From an uncultured Aquitalea sp. (GTDB lineage: Bacteria > Pseudomonadota > Gammaproteobacteria > Burkholderiales > Chromobacteriaceae), in contig NZ_CAMFLA010000005.1 of the NCBI RefSeq assembly GCF_945957525.1, positions 62,001-126,000 on the forward strand: a DNA stretch of 64,000 nucleotides, given 5' to 3'. A program made the translations under genes and the position numbers. Of the stretch, positions 43,006 through 50,527 are shown piece after piece (within the stretch, counting starts at the first letter, position 1; each line of letters opens with the position of its first letter). The notes under the pieces were generated by a model. That model was not told the DNA's origin. It was given only the letters and a program-made list of their open reading frames with translations, and searched no databases.

Positions 43006-43964
43006 CAGTGCAAGGCATCAGCAAGCGCTTCGGCCAACGTGTGGTGGCGGATGCGCTCAGTCTGGAGGTGGCGGCCGGCGAAATGGTGGCCTTGCTGGGG
43101 CCGTCAGGCAGCGGCAAGAGCAGTTTGCTGAACATGATTGCCGGCCTGTCCTCGCCGGATGCCGGCACGGTGACGCTGAACGGGGAGGACTTACTGGCGC
43201 AGCCGCCGGAGGCGCGCCATGTGGCGATGATTTTCCAGGACTTTGCCCTGTTTCCGCATCTGGATGCGCGCGACAACGCGGCCTTCGGTCTGGTGGAGCG
43301 GGGCATGGCGCGCAAACAGGCCAGAGGGTTGGCCGAAGAGGCGCTGGCTGAGGTGGGCCTGTCCGGGCAGGGTCATCGTCGGGTATGGACCTTGTCCGGC
43401 GGCGAGCAGCAGCGGGTGGCGCTGGCGCGCGCGCTGGTGACCTCGCCCCGTTTGATGCTGCTCGACGAACCGTTTTCCAGTCTGGATGCGCATCTGCGCG
43501 AGCAAATGCAGGCGGAGTTCCGCCAGCGCTTGCGTTCGGCCAACATCCCGGCCTTGCTGGTGACGCATGACCGCGATGAAGCTTTCGCCATGGCTGACAA
43601 GGTGGCGGTGCTGCACCAGGGGCGCATTGTGCAGTGTGCCGCGCCGGCGGCGCTGCAGGCCGCGCCGGCCTCGGCCTGGCTGGCGCGTTTTATCGGTTTT
43701 GACAATGTGCTGGATGACGGCGTTCTGCCGCAGGAGGCTTTGCGGGTGGAGTCGGGTCAGCCGCCAGCGCGCATTTTGTCTCTCAGCCGGCAGGCCGATG
43801 GCGTGCGTCTGGAGGTGGAGGCGGTAGTGGGCCGGCTGGTATTGCGCCTGTCCGCGCGCGAAGCGGCGGCCTTGCCCGTGCCGCCGGAGGTGGGCGGCGA
43901 GATTGGTCTGGGCGTGGATCTGGCTCGCATGCGTGGGTTTGCCGCGCCGGACAAAATCTTGTAA
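42999..43964 (+). CDS. thiQ: Thiamine ABC transporter ATP-binding protein
   Basis: 321-residue ATPase: Walker A GPSGSGKSS (about 34-42), Q-loop FQDFALFPH, signature LSGGEQQRVALARAL, Walker B LMLLDEPFSSLD, and H-loop VTHDRDEA. About 100 residues longer than E. coli ThiQ, with a TOBE-like C-terminal extension (from about 225, FDNVLDDG onwards) usual in sugar or iron importers. ATG 42999 overlaps the thiP stop and has AGGAGA upstream. Ends the operon; a 12-mer copy lies inside, encoding GLAEE. Confidence 0.92.
   Translation: MLTVQGISKRFGQRVVADALSLEVAAGEMVALLGPSGSGKSSLLNMIAGLSSPDAGTVTLNGEDLLAQPPEARHVAMIFQDFALFPHLDARDNAAFGLVERGMARKQARGLAEEALAEVGLSGQGHRRVWTLSGGEQQRVALARALVTSPRLMLLDEPFSSLDAHLREQMQAEFRQRLRSANIPALLVTHDRDEAFAMADKVAVLHQGRIVQCAAPAALQAAPASAWLARFIGFDNVLDDGVLPQEALRVESGQPPARILSLSRQADGVRLEVEAVVGRLVLRLSAREAAALPVPPEVGGEIGLGVDLARMRGFAAPDKIL
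43327..43338 (-). repeat. CTTCGGCCAACC repeat, copy 9
   Basis: Exact 12-mer on the minus strand inside thiQ. Confidence 0.88.
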
Positions 43965-43993
43965 AGCGCGAGGGGCACCCAGCCCCTTGCGCT
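43965..43993. terminator. Hairpin between thiQ and the YbaK-like gene
   Basis: A 12-bp stem with one G-U (arms 43965-43976 and 43982-43993, core AGGGGC/GCCCCT) and a 5-base loop, between convergent genes. No T-run, so strength is uncertain. Confidence 0.55.
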
Positions 43994-43999
43994 GTGGAT

Positions 44000-44488
44000 T
44001 CAGACCTCGGCGGGCGGGCTCTCCTGCGCCGGCTGGCACACATCCACCCACTGGCCCGCTGTCACCTCCGCCATCAGGGCAGGGGTGATGCGCACCGCGC
44101 TGTGCACGGCGCCGGCAGCCGGCAGCACCTCGTCAAAATCCTTCAGCGATACATCCAGATACACCGGCAAGGGGCTGGCCAGGCCGAAGGGGCAGACGCC
44201 CCCCACCGGGTGACCAGTCAGTTCGGTCACCTCCTCCAGCGGCAGCATCTTGCCCTTGCCGAAAGCATCCTTGAACTTGCGGTTGTCGATGCGGGCATCG
44301 CCGCGGGCTACCAGAATCACCACGCGGCCGTCATTGAGGCGGAAAGACAGGGTTTTGGCGATGCGGCCCGGCTCCACGCCGTGGGCTTCCGCAGCCAGCG
44401 CCACGGTGGCGGTGCTGACTTCCAGTTCGATGATGGGAATGTCGAGTTGGCGCGCGGCGAAGAAGTCGCGCACGGATTGCAGGCTCAT
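44000..44488 (-). CDS. YbaK/ProX-type aminoacyl-tRNA deacylase
   Basis: 162-residue protein of the YbaK/INS superfamily, which hydrolyses mischarged aminoacyl-tRNA (for example Cys- or Ala-tRNAPro). The catalytic lysine is probably in RIAKTLSFR, followed by the family segments ARGDARIDNRKFK, GHPVGGVCPFGL and DVSLKDFDEVLPAAG. Closest in form to the YeaK/Ybak-like stand-alone group; the exact tRNA substrate is not readable. I start at ATG 44488; the longer frame to 44605 overlaps the next gene and is not used. Confidence 0.85.
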   Translation of the reverse strand: MSLQSVRDFFAARQLDIPIIELEVSTATVALAAEAHGVEPGRIAKTLSFRLNDGRVVILVARGDARIDNRKFKDAFGKGKMLPLEEVTELTGHPVGGVCPFGLASPLPVYLDVSLKDFDEVLPAAGAVHSAVRITPALMAEVTAGQWVDVCQPAQESPPAEV

Positions 44489-44570
44489 GTCCGCTCCGGC
44501 GAAAGTCGGGAAAGAGCCTGCAACACTAAGGCATTTGCCGGCGGCTTGGCAACGCCGCAACGGCCTGGCG

Positions 44571-45890
44571 CTAATCGTCCAGCCGCTTGACCGCCACTTG
44601 CTCAATGGCGGTCACCACTGCGTCGGCCCCCTGATGAATTTGCCCCATCACCTGACTGACCTTGTCGAAGAGCGACACGCTGGTGTGGGTTTGTTCAAGA
44701 ATGGTGTCCATGCTGGCTACGGCAAGATCCGTCTGCTTCTGGATGTTGCCTACCATGCCGGTGATTTCTGCGGTCGAGGAGGCGGTGCGTTCGGCCAGCT
44801 TGCGCACCTCGTCGGCTACCACGGCAAAGCCGCGGCCGGTTTCGCCGGCGCGCGCGGCTTCGATGGCGGCGTTGAGCGCCAGCAGATTAGTCTGGTCGGC
44901 GATGTCCTTGATGGTTTGCACGATGGTGCTGATCTCCTGCGAATGCTCGCCCAACGATTTGACCTGCTCGCCTGCGGCGCTGATATTGCCGGCCATGTCG
45001 CGCAGCGCCTGCTGGCTGACGCGGATGTCCGTCACCGCACCGTTGGACAAGGCCTGCGCCTCTTCCGAAGTGCGCAAGGCAAACTGGGCGCTTTCCTGCT
45101 CGCTCTGCTGCTGGCGCACCTTGCTGGTGATGTCGGTTGCAAATTTGACGACGGAAGTGACCATGCCCTTGTCGTTCAGCACCGGGTTGTAGCTGGCCTC
45201 CAGCCAGCGCTCCTCACCGCTCTTGGCGAGGCGGCGGACGCGTCCGGAAACAAAGCGACCGGCCTGCAGGTCTCGCCAGAGTTGCTCATAGGCAGGGCTG
45301 TTGGCAAAAGCGGGATCGCAAAAGATGCGGTGGTGTTTGCCAACCAGTTCGCGGGCGGTATAGCCCATGGTGTTGAGAAAGTTGTCGTTGGCCTGGAGGA
45401 TGGTGCCGTCCGGCTTGAAGCCGATCACCGCCATGGAGCGGTCGGCCGCCGCGAGAATGGCCTTGTCGTTGGCGGATTCGCGCACGCTGCTGGTGATGTC
45501 GGTGGCCAGCTTGATGCAGCCGGTGACCTTGCCGCTGGCATCGCGCACCGGGCTGTAAATCGCGCGCAGCCACACGCCCTTGCCGTCGCGCTTGAGGCGT
45601 TTCACCACGCCGTTGAATGACTCGCCGCGACGCAGTCGATCCCAGAACTGCTGATACTGTTGGCTGCCGCTTTCGTCCTTGTCGCAAAACAGGCGATGGT
45701 TCTTGCCGGCGATTTCCTCGGCGCTGTAGCCCATCAGTTTCTGGAAATTGGCGTTGGCGCTGACGATGCCGCCGTCTGCGTTGAAGGTGATGCGCGCCAT
45801 GGACTGGTCAATGGCATCCAGCGTGGCTTGCAATGCGGCGATCTCGCCCGACTGTTGTTCCAGCCGTGCCTTCAGGGCCTTGTTGAACAT
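44571..45890 (-). CDS. Soluble PAS-PAS chemoreceptor, BdlA-like
   Basis: 439 residues without membrane helices. Two PAS domains (about 18-135 and 140-258), each with a NHRLFC/HHRIFC motif followed by a PAC segment ending in KLATDIT or KFATDIT, then a short methyl-accepting signalling domain with the invariant hairpin [23 protein letters not shown] split at its tip and [10 protein letters not shown]. The layout is that of BdlA, which links energy or redox state to biofilm dispersal in Pseudomonas, and of Aer-like cytoplasmic receptors. The C-terminal methylation helix is short. Upstream lies a fragment of another receptor gene. Confidence 0.88.
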   Translation of the reverse strand: MFNKALKARLEQQSGEIAALQATLDAIDQSMARITFNADGGIVSANANFQKLMGYSAEEIAGKNHRLFCDKDESGSQQYQQFWDRLRRGESFNGVVKRLKRDGKGVWLRAIYSPVRDASGKVTGCIKLATDITSSVRESANDKAILAAADRSMAVIGFKPDGTILQANDNFLNTMGYTARELVGKHHRIFCDPAFANSPAYEQLWRDLQAGRFVSGRVRRLAKSGEERWLEASYNPVLNDKGMVTSVVKFATDITSKVRQQQSEQESAQFALRTSEEAQALSNGAVTDIRVSQQALRDMAGNISAAGEQVKSLGEHSQEISTIVQTIKDIADQTNLLALNAAIEAARAGETGRGFAVVADEVRKLAERTASSTAEITGMVGNIQKQTDLAVASMDTILEQTHTSVSLFDKVSQVMGQIHQGADAVVTAIEQVAVKRLDD

Positions 45891-46012
45891 GAGTGATTCC
45901 TCTTCCTGATACAGCCTGTTGTTCTCTGGCTTGCTTCAATGGCCTCTTGAACGGGCCTTGGCGGTTTTGGGATGTTCAGTCTTGCCAGTTGGCGGTTTAT
46001 TGTGAGCAAATC

Positions 46013-46029
46013 CCACTATTTGATAGTGG
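46013..46029. repeat. Small inverted repeat upstream of the BdlA-like gene
   Basis: CCACTA-TTTGA-TAGTGG, 6-bp arms and a 5-base spacer, 122 bases upstream of the start. It could be an operator or a weak stem-loop ending the receptor fragment. Confidence 0.4.
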
Positions 46030-46117
46030 TTGCCGTACAGCGTGAAAGCAAGGCGGAGTTTGGCTGAAGCATGGACGAGGAGGCGGCCGTTGCGCCGGGG
46101 CGCAGCGGCGCGGTGGT

Positions 46118-46369
46118 TCAGCGCTGACTGATGCCTTGAAGTTGGTCGCTGATGTTTTGTGCAGTGGCGGCCTGTTCTTCTGAGGCGTGGGCAATCTCGA
46201 AAGTGAAATCACGCATGTGATTTACCTCTTCCACAATGGCGGCGATGGCGTTTTGCGCCCGCTGGAAATCCTCTTCGGTGTCGCGCACCTTGTCGCGCCC
46301 GTCGCCCATCGAGGTAATGTTCACCTGAACTTCTTGCTGGATGTCGCGAATCATGCCGCCGATTTCCAC
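46118..46369 (-). pseudogene. Chemoreceptor (MCP) C-terminal fragment
   Basis: About 83 codons that read as the last part of a methyl-accepting signalling domain (TVEIGGMIRDIQQEV, then NAIAAIVEEVNHM, IAHASEEQAATAQNIS). The frame can be followed two codons upstream (Ala-Thr) before an in-frame TGA, and the rest of the receptor is absent. The nearest possible start, GTG 46369, has no ribosome site. It is best explained as the remnant left by deletion or recombination of a receptor gene next to the intact BdlA-like gene. Confidence 0.72.
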
Positions 46370-46523
46370 CGTGGCTCATTGCGAGCAAAGCTCATTGGTT
46401 ATGATTATTAACAGCATCGGCAGTGCTGATAGATTGACTGTAGAGCAATGTTCGGTACAGTCAAAACGCTCAGGCCGGAGTGATATCGTGCGGGATCTGC
46501 GACGCAATTGATTACTGGTGTTT

Positions 46524-47021
46524 TCAGATCAGGCTCTCCGGCAGCGGCAGCATGCTGGTTTCCTTTACCTCCTCCATCACGACATAACTGCGCGATTCAT
46601 TGGCGTGCGGCAGTTGCAACAGGATTTCCCCCAGCAGCTTGCGGTACATGGACATGTCCGGCAGGCGGGCCTTGATCAGGTAGTCGTACTCGCCGGACAC
46701 CAGATGGCATTCCAGGATTTCCGGGATGTTCCGCACTTCGCGGCGGAAGGCGTCGAAGATGTCGCCGGACTTGGCCGACAGCTTGATTTCCACGAAAACC
46801 AGCAGCGAGGCGCCAAGTGCGTGTGGATTGATGCTGGCGTGGTAGCCCTCGATGATGCCTTCGCGTTCCAGCCGGCGCACGCGCTCGGTGCAGGGAGTGG
46901 TGGACAGCCCCACCTTTTCCGCCAGCTCCGTCATGGCCATTCGGCCGTTTTTTTGCAGCCATTTCAATATCTTAAGGTCGATCTTGTCGAGCTCGCGTTC
47001 GTGAAAATGTTTTTTCTTCAT
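46524..47021 (-). CDS. lrp: Leucine-responsive regulatory protein (Lrp/DadR)
   Basis: 165-residue Lrp. The helix-turn-helix region (DLKILKWLQKNGRMAM, STTPCTERVRRLEREG) and the effector domain (SLLVFVEIKL, ECHLVSGEYDYLIKARLPDM, YRKLLGEILLQLP, SYVVMEEVKE) follow E. coli Lrp almost throughout. It is divergent from dadA; Lrp-type activators of dadAX that respond to alanine are well known (DadR, Lrp). A palindrome of the same layout as those near phhA lies between the genes. Confidence 0.93.
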   Translation of the reverse strand: MKKKHFHERELDKIDLKILKWLQKNGRMAMTELAEKVGLSTTPCTERVRRLEREGIIEGYHASINPHALGASLLVFVEIKLSAKSGDIFDAFRREVRNIPEILECHLVSGEYDYLIKARLPDMSMYRKLLGEILLQLPHANESRSYVVMEEVKETSMLPLPESLI

Positions 47022-47056
47022 GTTTTCACCATGAAATTTGTTTTATGTGTATGTTT

Positions 47057-47073
47057 TTGCTAAATAGTAGCAA
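47057..47073. promoter_or_regulatory. Candidate Lrp operator between lrp and dadA
   Basis: TTGCTA-AATAG-TAGCAA: 6-bp arms with a 5-base spacer, in an AT-rich stretch. Same TTGC-N9-GCAA frame as the palindromes at 24569 and 24609. Confidence 0.62.
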
Positions 47074-47105
47074 TACAACAGTGAATAAAACTGCAATGAA
47101 ATAAA

Positions 47106-47111
47106 TATACT
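47106..47111 (+). promoter_or_regulatory. Possible dadA -10 hexamer
   Basis: TATACT in the lrp-dadA spacer, without a good -35, as expected of an activator-dependent promoter. The start codon is 158 bases downstream, giving a long leader. Confidence 0.35.
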
Positions 47112-47184
47112 ACGCAAAATCACTATTCGCTGTAAGCGCTGCAAACAGCATCGTCTGAACCCGCGCCAAAAGGCGTCGCCATGA

Positions 47185-47211
47185 ACAGTACGGACAGTAC
47201 GGCAAGGCGGC
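47185..47211. repeat. Tandem ACAGTACGG and 15-mer upstream of dadA
   Basis: Two adjacent copies of ACAGTACGG (47185-47202), the second running into GTACGGCAAGGCGGC (47197-47211), which is also found after phhA at 25696-25710. Confidence 0.45.
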
Positions 47212-47268
47212 GCGTGGCAAGCGCGGAGGGGCTGCAAGCGGCGCGAAGCGTGACACGGAGAGAGGAAC

Positions 47269-48576
47269 ATGAAGGTAATCGTACTGGGTGGTGGCGTTCT
47301 GGGTGTATCGACGGCTTGGTATCTGGCCAAGGCCGGCTGTGAAGTGACCGTGCTGGAGCGCCAGGATGGCGTGGCGCTGGAAACCAGTTTTGGCAACGCA
47401 GGTCAGATTTCCCCTGGCTACTCCGCCCCCTGGGCCGCGCCCGGCATTCCGCAGAAGGCGGTCAAGTGGCTGTTCCAGCGCCACGCGCCTTTGGCCATCC
47501 AGCCGGACGGTTCCCTCTACCAGCTGCAGTGGATCGGCAAGATGCTGTCCAACTGCAATGAAAAATCCTACGCGGTCAACAAAAGCCGCATGATGCGGCT
47601 GGCCGAGTACAGTCGCGACAAGATCAAGGAACTGCGCGCCGAAACCGGCCTGAACTACGAAGGTCGTCAGGGCGGCACGCTGCAGCTGTTCCGCACTCAG
47701 GCCCAGGTTGACGGCATGGGCAAGGACATCGCGGTGCTGAAAGAGTGCGGCGTGGACTTCAATGTGCTGGATCCGGACGGTTGCGCCCGCGTTGAGCCGG
47801 CGTTGGCCAAGGTGAAGCACAAGCTCACCGGCGGTCTGCAACTGCCCAACGATGAAACCGGCGACTGCAATCTGTTTACCTCCCGTCTGGCGGAGATGGC
47901 CCGCGCGAAGGGCGTGGACTTCCGCTTCGGCCAACATATCACCGGCATCGAGCACGACGGCAAGCGCATTACCGGCATCCGCGTGGGCGAGGAAGTGCTG
48001 AAGGCCGACCACTATGTGGTGGCCATGGGCAGCTATTCCCGCGACATGCTCAAGGCGCTGGACATCGATATCCCGGTGTACCCGGTGAAGGGTTACTCGC
48101 TGACCGTGCCGATTACCAATGCCGCCATGGCGCCGGTATCCACCATCCTGGACGAAACCTACAAGGTGGCCATCACCCGCTTTGACGACCGCATCCGCGT
48201 GGGCGGCATGGCCGAATTGTCCGGTTATAACCTGGAACTCAATCCGCGCCGTCGCGAAACGCTGGAAATGGTGGTGGGCGATCTGTATCCGGAAGGCGGC
48301 GACATCCCCGCCGCCACTTTCTGGACCGGTCTGCGTCCGATGACGCCGGACGGCACCCCCATCATCGGCGGCACTCGCTTCTCCAATCTGTCGCTCAACA
48401 CCGGCCACGGCACCCTGGGCTGGACCATGTGCGCCGGCTCCGGCAAGGTGCTGGCCGACCTGATCACCGGCGCCAAACCGGAAATCAGCGTGGATGGTTT
48501 GTCCATGCAGCGTTACGCCCGTCAGGGCGAAGTGTTGGTGGTGCCGGTAGGTCGTCCGGCCGCCGTGGGAGCCTGA
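47269..48576 (+). CDS. dadA: D-amino acid dehydrogenase small subunit
   Basis: 435-residue FAD enzyme that oxidises D-alanine and other D-amino acids to keto acids and passes electrons to the respiratory chain at the inner membrane. FAD-binding [11 protein letters not shown] near residues 8-18; [22 protein letters not shown] and the C-terminal [14 protein letters not shown] with [10 protein letters not shown] are DadA signatures. Good ribosome site (GAGAGGA). Five bases separate it from dadX, so the two form the alanine-catabolism operon dadAX. Confidence 0.96.
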   Translation: MKVIVLGGGVLGVSTAWYLAKAGCEVTVLERQDGVALETSFGNAGQISPGYSAPWAAPGIPQKAVKWLFQRHAPLAIQPDGSLYQLQWIGKMLSNCNEKSYAVNKSRMMRLAEYSRDKIKELRAETGLNYEGRQGGTLQLFRTQAQVDGMGKDIAVLKECGVDFNVLDPDGCARVEPALAKVKHKLTGGLQLPNDETGDCNLFTSRLAEMARAKGVDFRFGQHITGIEHDGKRITGIRVGEEVLKADHYVVAMGSYSRDMLKALDIDIPVYPVKGYSLTVPITNAAMAPVSTILDETYKVAITRFDDRIRVGGMAELSGYNLELNPRRRETLEMVVGDLYPEGGDIPAATFWTGLRPMTPDGTPIIGGTRFSNLSLNTGHGTLGWTMCAGSGKVLADLITGAKPEISVDGLSMQRYARQGEVLVVPVGRPAAVGA

Positions 48577-48581
48577 GCCCC

Positions 48582-49649
48582 ATGCGCCCCCTGATCGCCA
48601 CCGTGCGTCTGGACAATCTGCGTCACAACTATCTGATGGCCCGTCAGGCCGGCACCGGCCTGACCTTGGCGGTAGTGAAGGCCAATGCTTATGGTCACGG
48701 CGCGGTGCGCTGCGCGCAGGCGCTGGCCGACCTTGCCGACGGCTTTGCCGTGGCCTGTCTGGAAGAGGCGCTGCAATTGCGCGCAGCCGGCGTCGCCTTG
48801 CCCATCCTCTTGCTGGAAGGTGTGTTTGAGGCGGAGGAACTGTCCGCGGTGGAGCATCACGATTTGTGGTTTGTGGTGCAGAGCCCGGAACAGCTGACCA
48901 TGCTGGAAGCCGCCAAGCCGGCCAAGCCGTATACCGTGTTCCTGAAGATGGATTCCGGCATGCACCGTGCCGGTTTTGCGCCGCAGGACTTCGCTGCCGC
49001 CCATTGCAAGCTGGCGGCCAGCGACAAGGTGGCTCGCATCGTCAAGATGAGCCACTTCGCTCGCGCCGACGAGCCGCAGCTGTCCGCCACGCATGCCCAG
49101 CTGGAAGTATTCGATTCTGTTTGCCGCTATTTGCCGGGCGAGGAGAGCATTGCCAATTCGGCCGGCATCCTCTGTCACGACAAAGCGCGCCGCAACATCA
49201 ACCGAGCCGGCATCATGCTGTACGGCGCCTCGCCGCTGCCGGCAGGTTTTGACCAGGGCGCGGCGCTGAAGCCGGTGATGCGCCTCACCAGCAAGGTATT
49301 CGGCGTGCGCGAGTTGCCGGCTGGCCAGCCGGTGGGCTATGGCGGCAGCTTCGTTACCGAGCGGCCTACCCGCGTGGGCCTGATTGCTTGCGGTTACGCC
49401 GATGGGTATCCGCGTCTGGCTTCCACCGGCAGCCCGGTGGCGGTGGACGGCAAGCGCAGCCGCATCATCGGCCGCGTGTCCATGGACATGATCACCATTG
49501 ATCTGACGGATTTGCCCGAGGCCGGCATCGGCAGCGAGGTGGAGCTGTGGGGCGATACCGTGCATATCAACGAAGTGGCGGCGCAGGCCGGCACCATCTC
49601 TTACGAGGTGCTGTGCAACGTCAAGCGGGCGCATTTCGTTTACGAATAG
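48582..49649 (+). CDS. dadX: Catabolic alanine racemase
   Basis: 355-residue PLP enzyme that interconverts L- and D-alanine. PLP lysine K33 in VVKANAYGHG; the second active-site loop VGYGGSF and the CGYADGYPR segment follow in the C-terminal beta domain. Its place directly after dadA marks it as the catabolic isozyme (DadX) rather than the biosynthetic Alr. I start at ATG 48582; the open frame reaches back to 48429 inside dadA. A strong terminator follows. Confidence 0.95.
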   Translation: MRPLIATVRLDNLRHNYLMARQAGTGLTLAVVKANAYGHGAVRCAQALADLADGFAVACLEEALQLRAAGVALPILLLEGVFEAEELSAVEHHDLWFVVQSPEQLTMLEAAKPAKPYTVFLKMDSGMHRAGFAPQDFAAAHCKLAASDKVARIVKMSHFARADEPQLSATHAQLEVFDSVCRYLPGEESIANSAGILCHDKARRNINRAGIMLYGASPLPAGFDQGAALKPVMRLTSKVFGVRELPAGQPVGYGGSFVTERPTRVGLIACGYADGYPRLASTGSPVAVDGKRSRIIGRVSMDMITIDLTDLPEAGIGSEVELWGDTVHINEVAAQAGTISYEVLCNVKRAHFVYE

Positions 49650-49679
49650 ATTTCCCTTGTACATCGCATCGTGTTGATT

Positions 49680-49707
49680 GGCCCGGTCTTGAACCGGGCC
49701 TTTTTTT
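49680..49707 (+). terminator. Rho-independent terminator after dadX
   Basis: 8-bp stem GGCCCGGT (49680-49687) and complement (49693-49700), 5-base loop, then seven T. Confidence 0.92.
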
Positions 49708-49723
49708 CGCCGGGCGGAGGGGA

Positions 49724-49735
49724 GGTTGGCCGAAG
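49724..49735 (-). repeat. CTTCGGCCAACC repeat, copy 10
   Basis: Exact 12-mer (13-mer form) on the minus strand, intergenic, between two terminators. Confidence 0.9.
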
Positions 49736-49742
49736 GGCGGGC

Positions 49743-49777
49743 AAAAAAAATCCCCGGTTGCGATGAACGCCGGGGAT
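49743..49777 (-). terminator. Terminator after the FixJ-type regulator gene
   Basis: An 8-bp stem (ATCCCCGG at 49750-49757, complement 49770-49777) with, on the minus strand, a tail of seven further T. It lies 133 bases beyond the regulator stop. Confidence 0.75.
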
Positions 49778-49909
49778 ATACAGAAGCGGAGGCTGTTGTC
49801 TCCGCTGGAGGGTTAACCGTGTTGCAAGGCTGTCGCGGTTGCTGGCAGCCGATAGAAGCAATTGCTTGATGTTAGAACCAAAATGACGCTTGCAACATTG
49901 GGGATTGCC

Positions 49910-50527
49910 CTACTGTTTCTCTCCCTGGCGCCAGGCCACCACGGCCTGCACCAGATCGGCAATCGAGCGGGCGCGCATCTTGTCCATCATCTTGCCGCGA
50001 TGGGCCTCCACCGTCTTGATGCTGATGCCCAGTTCGTCGGCGATCACCTTGTTCATCTTTCCTTCCACCACTTTGTCCAGCACCTCGCGCTCGCGGGCAG
50101 TGAGCGAGGCCAGGCATTCGGCAAAGCGGTCGCGCACTGCTGCGCTGGCCTGCTGTTGCCGGCTGCTGGCCAATGCGCTTTCCACCGCCGCCAGCAGGTT
50201 TTGCTGGTTGAAGGGTTTTTCCAGAAAGTCGTGTGCGCCGCGTTTAACGGCCTGCACCGCCATCGGCACGTCGCCATGGCCGGTAATGAAGATGACCGGC
50301 CATGGGTTCTGGCGGTTGTTGAGTTCTTCAAACAGCTCCAGCCCGCTCATGCCGGGCATGCGGATATCCACGATCAGACAGCCGACGCCCTGGGGCGTGA
50401 AATTGTCGAGCAGGGCTTCTGCGCTGTCGTGGCAGGCCAGCATGTAGTCATGGCTTTCCAGCAGGAAGGCCAGCGAGTCGCGAAAGGCTTCGTCGTCGTC
50501 GACGATGTGGATGTGCGCTGTGCTCAT
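49910..50527 (-). CDS. FixJ/DctR-type response regulator
   Basis: 205 residues: receiver domain with acidic pocket D10-D12, phospho-acceptor D54 (LIVDIRMPGMSG), T83 in FITGHGD and K105 in LEKPFN, then a linker and a LuxR-type helix-turn-helix (about 138-200; LTAREREVLDKVVEGKMNKVIADELGI is the recognition region). The FITGHGDVPMAVQAVK segment is typical of FixJ/TodT/StyR/DctR. Its start overlaps the kinase stop by four bases, so they are a cognate pair. Confidence 0.93.
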   Translation of the reverse strand: MSTAHIHIVDDDEAFRDSLAFLLESHDYMLACHDSAEALLDNFTPQGVGCLIVDIRMPGMSGLELFEELNNRQNPWPVIFITGHGDVPMAVQAVKRGAHDFLEKPFNQQNLLAAVESALASSRQQQASAAVRDRFAECLASLTAREREVLDKVVEGKMNKVIADELGISIKTVEAHRGKMMDKMRARSIADLVQAVVAWRQGEKQ

